DNA of 64,000 nt from Undaria pinnatifida (taxonomy: Eukaryota > Sar > Phaeophyceae > Laminariales > Alariaceae). Position numbers and translations under genes: made by a program. Below the pieces are notes generated by a model. The model was given only the letters and a program-made list of their open reading frames with translations, made no database searches and was not told where the DNA came from. Positions 11,001 to 20,000 of the stretch are shown piece by piece (position 1 is the stretch's first letter; the number at the start of each line of letters is the position of its first letter). The DNA lies in assembly GCA_012845835.1 (NCBI GenBank), contig JABAKD010000015.1, positions 7,565,467-7,629,466 on the forward strand, read 5' to 3'.

Positions 11001-14000
11001 TGGGTGGAATTGTCGACCCTGAAGTTGATCGAGCTCACATATGGCGTATTTGAAACAGCTTTATAAATAACGGTTTAAAGCAAAACATACACACACATAC
11101 CTCTCGCACAAGCTCCCCTCGCGAAGAAAATGCAGAACTCGCGCGCCCCGGCTTCGCTGCCCCTGGTCGCCCCGGCGTCGAGGTCGGGATCACAACGCGT
11201 CGAGGCCTTCTCCGCACCCCTTCGCTTCTTCCGAGGGCCATACCTATCACATCACGCCATATTGTAGCACAGGCAGATAACGAAGCTTGGGCAAGCTGCG
11301 CGATAAGTCGGCCGTGCGTTTTAACACAATATTTCCTGGTTAAGGATACAGGCGAGCGACTCCCTTGAGTGCATATTTATCATGAAATGAAGGAAGATAT
11401 TGTCTACTTTACGATCGGCGCCAACATAAAAGAGGCGCCTTTCCAACCTCGCATGGCAGGATCTTCATGTCCCGTGCGATGCTCTGGAATCTCTCACAAA
11501 AAGAAAACAAAAAAAAAACGAATAGTTACGACGACTGAGAGAGCAGCACTAGTGCAACGACACAGCAGTAGGTACCAGTAGGGTTGGGTTGGGTTGGGTT
11601 GGGTTGGGTTGGGTGCATGGCAGTTACAAGTCTCCACTGCTTGTCTCCGAAGTGGTTCCCGCAGGTATGAATCGCACAGATTGTCGCACCGTTATGTCAC
11701 ACGTGCGTCACACGCGAGTCACGCCGAGGTCGGCCAAACGGTACAAAACGAAAACTATACCTGCTTGTGGTGTAGCTAGGGTACAAACAAAGCACGAGGG
11801 CTTGGGCAAGGCTCGGTCAAAGCTTGCGACAAAATTTGTCCACAAAAAAACGACTTTGTGGAAACTCATTTCAACGCTTTAAAAACAAACTAACAGGCAT
11901 ACCACGTACCTGGTATATGTTTATTATAAAAAATGAAAATACACTCCAGCTGTGAAATCGAAGATTTCGTCGAAACTCGTCTTTGCAAGCTGTGTGTGAT
12001 ACTCCGATCGCGTGCATTACGAACTGTGTGTCCTCATTAAGGATATAGGTCGGCGACTCCTCTTACAACTACAGTGTAGCTATCAGGGTCAACAGGGTGA
12101 TTTTAGTCAGTCTGTGGGCGGAAACTATAAAACCCGTTTCTGAGGGGGACAAAATCTGACAGCTGTGGAGGGAAATGCATCAGTTTATCAAGTGAATCCT
12201 GTACGTCGAATAACCGGTGAGGGGGGGGGGCGGAGTTTTGAAGGACGTGGGGGCCTGGTTTTGATCGAAAGCGAGCGGGGTTGGAGGGAGGGGGGGGGGG
12301 GGGGGGAAGGGGGGGGCAATTTGTGCATGTAAGCTATAAATCCTTTCAAGGGAATAAATCTGACGGTTTTGGCACCAGTTTATTATTGGGGGGGGGGGGA
12401 GGGGGTTGGGGCGGGGGTGGGGCGTGTGGGGCAGCTCAATATGTGCGTGTTTATATATTATATGTTCATCTATATATATATTTGGGGGGGCATTCTGGGG
12501 TAGTAGGGTGGGCGGTACATAAGCTCACGGATTTGTTTTTTGGTACACCCTCGAAAAAAGCTGTATGAAAAAGTCATAGCCCATATGCTGTATGAAAAAG
12601 TCATGGCCCATATCGTGGGTACCGTCAGCAACAGGCAGCACCGCGGGTACAAATGAGGCACCAGGATTACGAGCGTCCGTACTAAGAGAAAACGGACTTA
12701 GGCGTGGGCAAATCAGCATCGTGGGTAACATCAGCAACAGGCAGCAACGCGGCTACAAATGGGGTACCGGGGGAACAAGCGTTCGTACTGAGAGAAAAAG
12801 GGCTTAGGCGTGGTCAAACCAGCCCTGTGATGCCTTCACTAAAAATTATATGGTGCCAGGTACAATTGTGACTCTTATACTCGCACTAAAACCCTACCGG
12901 TACAGCATACGATACCCAATCCGAGGTAAGAGCGGTATGGAGATAAGGGCGGTGATACTTGCCCGTTCTGAGGGGCTCGTGGATTGGGTACCTCAATGTG
13001 GCCACAGCATTGTTGTACAATAGAGGGGTGCAGGAGGCGGAGAAAAATAAGAGACATCGAACCTATAGGGCTGCAACAGTACGTGGCAGTAAGAGCTACA
13101 TGCAATGGCGCTCTGATGGCCAGGGAGCAACAGCCATACGGGTGTAAGCTGCCAGTAGAGACGTACGAGTGGCCCAACAGGTTAACGCTGAACCTCATGT
13201 GGAAGATTGAACGCAGGGAATCTGAGGTTTGGGGAACGGCATTGAAACATATTATATGGAAAAGACGTGTTGGTTCTGAGACATCTACGTAAATGATAGA
13301 GCAAATACGTGTGAGGTTGAATTTGGAGAGTAATAAGGGCACGACGGGTACTATTAAATAGAAAAGCGAAGCACAAGACAGAGTACAGGAAGCTAGTTGG
13401 TAACCGACTGGCAGGAACTGCAAACTACGGCTGCCGTGAGGACTACGGCTGAAGGGATTCGCATAAAGCTTAGAAAGATTTTCACTCCCGCTCACACTGG
13501 GTTGAGTTGAGGTGACAGCCTGCAATTGGTGGAGGATTTGGGTATTGATATGTTAAGAGTGTAGAGTGTAGTTTACAAGGGAATTAGCTCCTCGGGCGGC
13601 ACTCGCCGCTCGATACGTTCGCGCAGGAAAGAAAAATGAAACAGCTGATGTCAAGCGGACATACGTCTACGATTGATTGCAGGCGCAGACTACTAGCGAC
13701 TTAAAAATGCCAAGAGCCCCGCCGCCGTGCTCCAGGAAAACAGCCCGGACGCCACATGGATGAGCATACTGTATGAGCCTGGTAGCTTGCTTAAGGTAAT
13801 TGCGCTGTATATGTCTCTCTCGAAGTTTGCGACTGCAGAGCTTTCGTCTTTCTATAGGATGACAAATCGGCACGGACAATGGGTTTGCTGGATGTGGATG
13901 GGTGGAAAAACAGTTTAATAAAAAACACATACACACTGCCGCGCGGAGCGGAACAGGTGGTTGAAGTGGCAGCAAAGAGACGGCTGTTTTAGGTCACGTC

Positions 14001-17000
14001 AGTCACACATTATGTTCCATACTAAAAAAGCGCATCACGCCTAGACGGCCGTCCGTTACAGGGCTGAGTCTCAGCGGTGCTTGGAAAAAATGCAATTCGT
14101 TGTTGGTGGTTTAATCACCACGCAATATTCAAACGAACAACTATTAATAGAGGAAAAATGGACACAAAATATGCTCGTACGTATTATACATGCTGCCTCT
14201 CGGCAAAAAACTTGTTTTGGTCTGCTGGCTTGCGTTGTCGCAATCTGCTGTCTGGTCGACATGGACGTACTGCTGTACCTGGTATGTGCTTTGCTGCTAT
14301 GTGCAGGGCCGATGACAAGCCGTTCTGCTGTGCTTGCGGTACGTGGATACCACTTCTGTGAGTGGCTATTGTAGCTTGATTTGTCCCTTCACTTGCGGTG
14401 TGCGCAGAAGAAGCAGCCCCCATAAAAAAAAAAAGAAGTAGAAAAGGAAAATATGAAAAAAAGAAAAAGAAGTTCAGGGATCCGTCCCGAAAAAACTACT
14501 TCGTATTTCCCAATACAAGCTTAAATAAGAGCAGTCTGAGAGGCCAGAGAACTGCTGAGGACGGCCTCCAAAGGCACCAACAATCCGCAGTAAGCAGAAT
14601 ATTATCGAAGTACAGTAGCGGCTACGGTTTAAGAGAACTTTTTAAAGAGAAAGTACGGATTTAAGAGAGAGGAATTGGCTTGTACCAATCAAAATCGATT
14701 TAAGAGAGAATTCCTATTGCTTCCGAGATTTTCTCTTAAATCGAACCATTTGGAAACCACGTGGACACACACATCACACACAGATTGTGTTCAGGCTGAC
14801 AGGTCGCAAGGGTAGCGTTAGTTTCTTGGATTTGTGTTATTTGTAGGGCGAGTGATGTCTTGATAATGTGAAGTTTTTTTTTGTTGACTCGTGTTTTGTC
14901 GGGGGTTTAAATCAATGGGATTAGAGGTTGAGGGTGTTGTGTTGAGGGTACGGTGGGAGGAAGGGGTGCAGTGTGTAAACGGGTGCGTCTTTCTTGAGTG
15001 CTGGTGCATTCGTAGCCTCGTGTTGTCCTTCTAGAAGAGGTGCGAGCATGAAACACACCTATAAAACAACAACAAAACCACTACTGTACCGACTTTGCGT
15101 GTCCACGTGGCAAATGTGCATCGCATGACATGACGATGATTTATTTTCCAAGCGCAGATCCACCAAAAGCGCACCACGTACTTGGGTCCACGTGCTCGCC
15201 AACCAAGAGAATGAGCGGTGTTTGGAGGTAGCCCGACGTGGTAACGCTTTCTGCGTTACGCGACATTGCATGATACACTCTCTACGACCTCCTACGCCAT
15301 ATGGTTCGGACAAGAGCGTCTCTCTCTGGCGCGCTTTCGATTTGGCTACGGTATAAGAGAATATTCTCTTATACCGTAGCCGAGACGGTATAAGAGAAAG
15401 CCGGATTTAAGAGAGAGAAATTGGCTTGTACCGACCCTCTCTTAAACCGTAGCCGCTACTGTATGAGAAAATATGGGCTTTGTACGTACGTAAGAAGTTT
15501 GACCAATCAGATCACGCGGTAATTCACAGTCGTATGAGCGACAGCATTGGGTACACCTGGCCCAGTTGTGTAGGCGACGACCTGCACGCGGAGCGCGTAG
15601 GGGAGCAGAGTCAGAGGTACAGGTCCAAGGTGTGATACAGACTAGTTTAAGTTCTTGCACTCCCCGACGATGGAGGAGTGCAAGTCACCGGAGGCTGAAG
15701 CTCTCGTGGCTGCTGCTGTACGCGGTCCTAATCAGGCCGCCTCGGCTGCTGCGCGAGTCGAGGCGGAGGCTCATGCTACTGTCGCTGCTGTGCAAGCTAG
15801 GGTCGACGCTCGCCGTGCTGAAGCTCTGGCTGCTGTGCAAGCTGAGTCCGAAGGTCGCCGTGCCGCAGCCGCTTCGGCTGCTGCTACTGCTGCGTCTGCC
15901 ACCGCGGCACCATCTTCGCTCAGCCCCAGTCCCGCTGTGTCCGAGGCTGCGGGGGAAACATCGGCTGAAGTGCTGCACTGGCAAGGACAGGTGTCTGGCG
16001 AGTTTGCTCGGATAGACGGAGACGTGTTCCGCCTCAAGTCGACGATGGATCAACTGCTGGCCTCCTTTGAAACCCTGCAGGATGCGGTGGCTGGTGGCGC
16101 GTCTACAATCGAGAACGTCGAGGCCATGCTCCAGCAGTTCATAGACAACTTTGCCGATCGGCAGCTGGCCCCGCGGGACAGTGGGGACGCGAGGGAGCGC
16201 CACGTCCAAAAGTCGCAGTTAACTGACGACATTGCGCTATGGAAAAAGATGACCCCCAGAAAACATTGGGTGCTCCGCGAGCGCATACCTCCTAACATTG
16301 GCAACTCGGCGGCAGATATCCAGTCCTTCGTAGGCGGGGCCGTCAACGTCACGACGGCAGTGGCTAGCCAGCTCCGCGCGATCAGTGACTTTGACGTTCG
16401 TGCGTACGGGCCGCGCGCGCAAGGGATGGTCGACCACCTGCTGATGGTTGCTGACCGCCTCGATTTCTTGCGCCAGGCTCTTGTGGCGGTCCTGTCTGTT
16501 GGGTTTTCCCTCGACAGCGACGGCAACCGCCATTACCGGGAGAGGGTGGCAACGATCGATGCCGCCTTCACGGCAGCGTCTGCCGACCTACGCCGGCACA
16601 TCCTTAGCAATATCATCCTGCTCCCTGGCTCCGCGGCGCGGGCTGTCATAAGCGAGATGGTAAACGGCGATCTTCGCCTGTGGGTCAACGACCTCATGCG
16701 ATTTGCACAGCAAGTCCGTCCGCCGATGGTGCCCCCTCCGTCCGACTTCACGTTTTCGATGCCGCCCGTGCCTTCGTTCAAGCGCACGAGCGCCTTTTGC
16801 TCTAGCGGGGGTGACGTGCTTAAGCTCATCGACGGATTGCACGTCCCCCGCGACAGCCCGGACGGGCCGTCCAAGAGGAAAAGCAACCCGGCCAACCCCG
16901 GTACACACGGAAAAAAATCGCTGCCCAGTGCCGGCAGTTTGCTTCTCTGGGCCGATGCCGGTTCTCCAACTGCAAATTCTTGCATTCGGCTCCCCCGGCC

Positions 17001-20000
17001 GACGCCACTTCACCTGATGCTCTTCGCGACAGTGGCAGTTCGGCGGCGCCGGCTGGTGGGTCGCGGGCGTTGGCGGTGCGCTCAGAGCCCCGCGGTGGGT
17101 CCGGGGGTGGTAGTGGCGGCGCTGGTTCTGGATGAGGACACGGGCCCTTCCTGTTGGTTGGGCCAACACCTGGGGGGGCGGCTGCTGAGTTTGCCGTTGT
17201 TAGATCGGCGACGGCGCCGGGGGCCAGCGGGGAGCGGGTGCCCGGCTGGCCACCCAAGGCGTAGGGGGGGGGCTGCGTGGGCGTGCGTTGGTAGCTCCGG
17301 CTGGCGATGGGGGTGTGGGGCGTGCTCGCGTGGCGGTGGCTCCGGGCTCGGTCCCCTTCGGAGAGAAATGTGCGGTTTCTTGTGTGCGTGTGCGTGATTT
17401 GCCGGCTGACTTGCTGCGTGTACAAGGGTCGGTTGATGGCGTACGTTCGCGTGCCTTGCGATTCGTTGCGGTCGACGCTTGGTTGGATACTCGGGCGGTT
17501 GTGGTGCAGTCGATGGCCAAGCAAGGCTCCGCGAGCCTCGGTCATCTCGCCTCGGTAAGCTCCTCCCTCTTGAGACAGTGTCAGGGCAGCGTTGCCCTAC
17601 TCACGTTCACCATCGGCCCGTCACTGTTTTCGCCGCATATTAACGTGGCTACCGTACGGCACTGGTTTGGATCCGTGAAGCAACTTCCCTCTATTTCCTT
17701 ACTAATTCGCGTGTTGGCGCCGGGCGCACCAGTGGGGGTATCAGGAAGGGGGATCTGGCCGCTGAAATCGCTTATGGTAATCACCCGGAAATCGCACAAC
17801 ACGACGTCGCGATCCACAAAAATATTTGCGAGGACGTCGTGTACGGCCGCGCATTGGTGTTTGATCTGCGTTTCGCTGGCGAAATTTTGGGGCTTCGTAT
17901 GTCACCGCTTGGCATCGTTCTCGAATCCGAATTTCGGATTATTCACGATCTCACGTTTGCGCGCGCGGGGGGTCGGACCAGTGTTAACGGTGACACGGAT
18001 TTTGATTCCGTGCCACCGTCCGAGCTCGGCCAAGTGCTTCGTGAGGTTTTACTACGGGTGATGTTTTTGAGACAGACCCACGGTAGCAATGCTCGAATCC
18101 TCTTGTGCCGTGTGGACGTCAAAGATGCGTTTCGACAGGTTTTGGTTGACCCGGCAGGTGCGCCCGTTTTCGGTTACATGTTCGGCGATCGCGTCGTCGT
18201 GGATTTACGCTTGCAATTTGGGTGGCGTAATAGCCCGGGGTTTTGGGGGTTGATGGCATCCACGCTAGAGCATGCTCACACCCACTCAACGTTTCACGGC
18301 GTAGATGTTTCCCAACAAGGGGCTGCTGCCGTCGCGCACGTCGGAATTTCCCCGCCGCGGGGGGTTCCAGTTGTCTCTATCCCGGGTGATTGTGGGCCTG
18401 TTTCTGGCACTGGTGGCAACACCGGGAACTACTTCTTTGTGAGGTATTACGTAGACGATGGCTTCTCGTCGAGTTGCAATGGTGGCCGGACGGTCGCCGT
18501 TGTTTGCGCTGTCCAGTCGCTGGCATCGGACCATTTTCGCTTGTTGGGCGAACGTGGTGTCTCTGATCCGCCCCACCTGTTCGCCAGAAAAATCACTGAC
18601 TGGGACACGCAACTGGAGGTGTTGGGTTGGATCATTGACACGGAGGAGCTTACGATTACGTTGCCGTCCCATAAGCGCCTCAAGCTGCAAAATCTCCTTG
18701 CGGGGTGGCCCTCGTCTCGTACATCTGCTTCAGCGAGGCAGGTGTCGCAGCTCGTTGGCTTCCTTATACATGTCTCGTTTGCTGTGCGTCCGGGGCGGTT
18801 TTTCGTGAACCGTTTGTTGGCTTCGGTGGGTATGCCGCGCATATCTGCCGGAGCTGATTTTGGTTTTCGTACGGCCAACCCCGGGCGGCGCCTCGTCTTG
18901 GGACCCGAGTTTCAAGGGAACCTCGAGTTTTGGCGGTGGATTGTTGAGGAGGGATTGGACGCGCGCGGAGGAACCTTGTCGGCTTCGATGTATCATTTGC
19001 TTGAGCGCCCCTCCCAACGTACTCTGTTTTCGGATACATCCAAAACCGCTGTCGGGGGTTTCTGCCTTCAAACTGGGGTATACTGGAGATACGATCTTGA
19101 CGCCGGGGAACGATCTCGATTTTGCGGGTCGAGCAAGTCAGTTGCAGGCGAGAACGATATATCGATTAACGTCCTCGAACTGCTAGGTATGGTCAACTCC
19201 GCGTGGGTCCTCGTATCTCCGTGTGCCGAGCGCCCGGCCGCGTTGGGGGACTGCGTGTTGTTGCGTGGCGACAACGAAGCAGACGTAGAGTGGGTGCGGC
19301 GTTGTCGAGGTGGGAAGGAGCCGAGATCGGGCGCGTTGATGCGCCTCCTCGGTGTGCTCGAATTTTCCTCTGGTTGGCACTTTGACGCGAAACAAGTACG
19401 TGGTATTTTTAACGTTGCCGCTGACCGTATCTCACGCTGGGATCGTGCTTCCGTCCTCGTTCATCTGCGTGCTGTTCGACCGGAAATTCCGTGGCAGGAG
19501 CAGGATCTGGGGGCCACGGGCATATCTCTATGTACTTCGGTGTTGGCCTCGAACTCATGCGACACGCCATTGCGGCCTCGTCTGAACGCACTTATCAGGG
19601 GGATTTTTGCGCATGGGTAGAATTTCGGGTGCGTTGTGGGTTGCCAGTGTTTCTCGAGCGGTGCCGAGATGGCATGGCCAACGTTTGGCACGTGTTTGAG
19701 TATGTCGCGTATGCTTTTTCGATCAAGAAATTGCGGTCGGCAACTATTGAGAGCCATTTGTCAGCAATCAAGTTTTCCCACCGTATTTCGTGAGGTTTTG
19801 AGATCGACACTACTCATCCCGTGATTGCTAATGTCCTCAAAGGCGCCGCTCGTTTGAATGCCGACGTCGGCAACCAGGCAACAGTGCGGCGGCCCGTTTC
19901 GTGGGATATGCTGCTCGCGGGCGAGAAGCTGATCCCCACGTGGCGTGCCGGAGGTAGTGTTTTGTGGCTTTCCCTGTGCGCTTCGTTCTGTCTCTTGACT

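Noticed and set aside
11581-11613. (GGGTT)n tract as a telomere remnant
   Set aside because: Only about six units with a 5-bp period in the middle of other sequence. It is not the TTTAGGG-type repeat expected in algae.
12875-13525. 216-codon minus-strand frame
   Set aside because: Starts with TTG, lacks motifs, and the plus strand is equally open.
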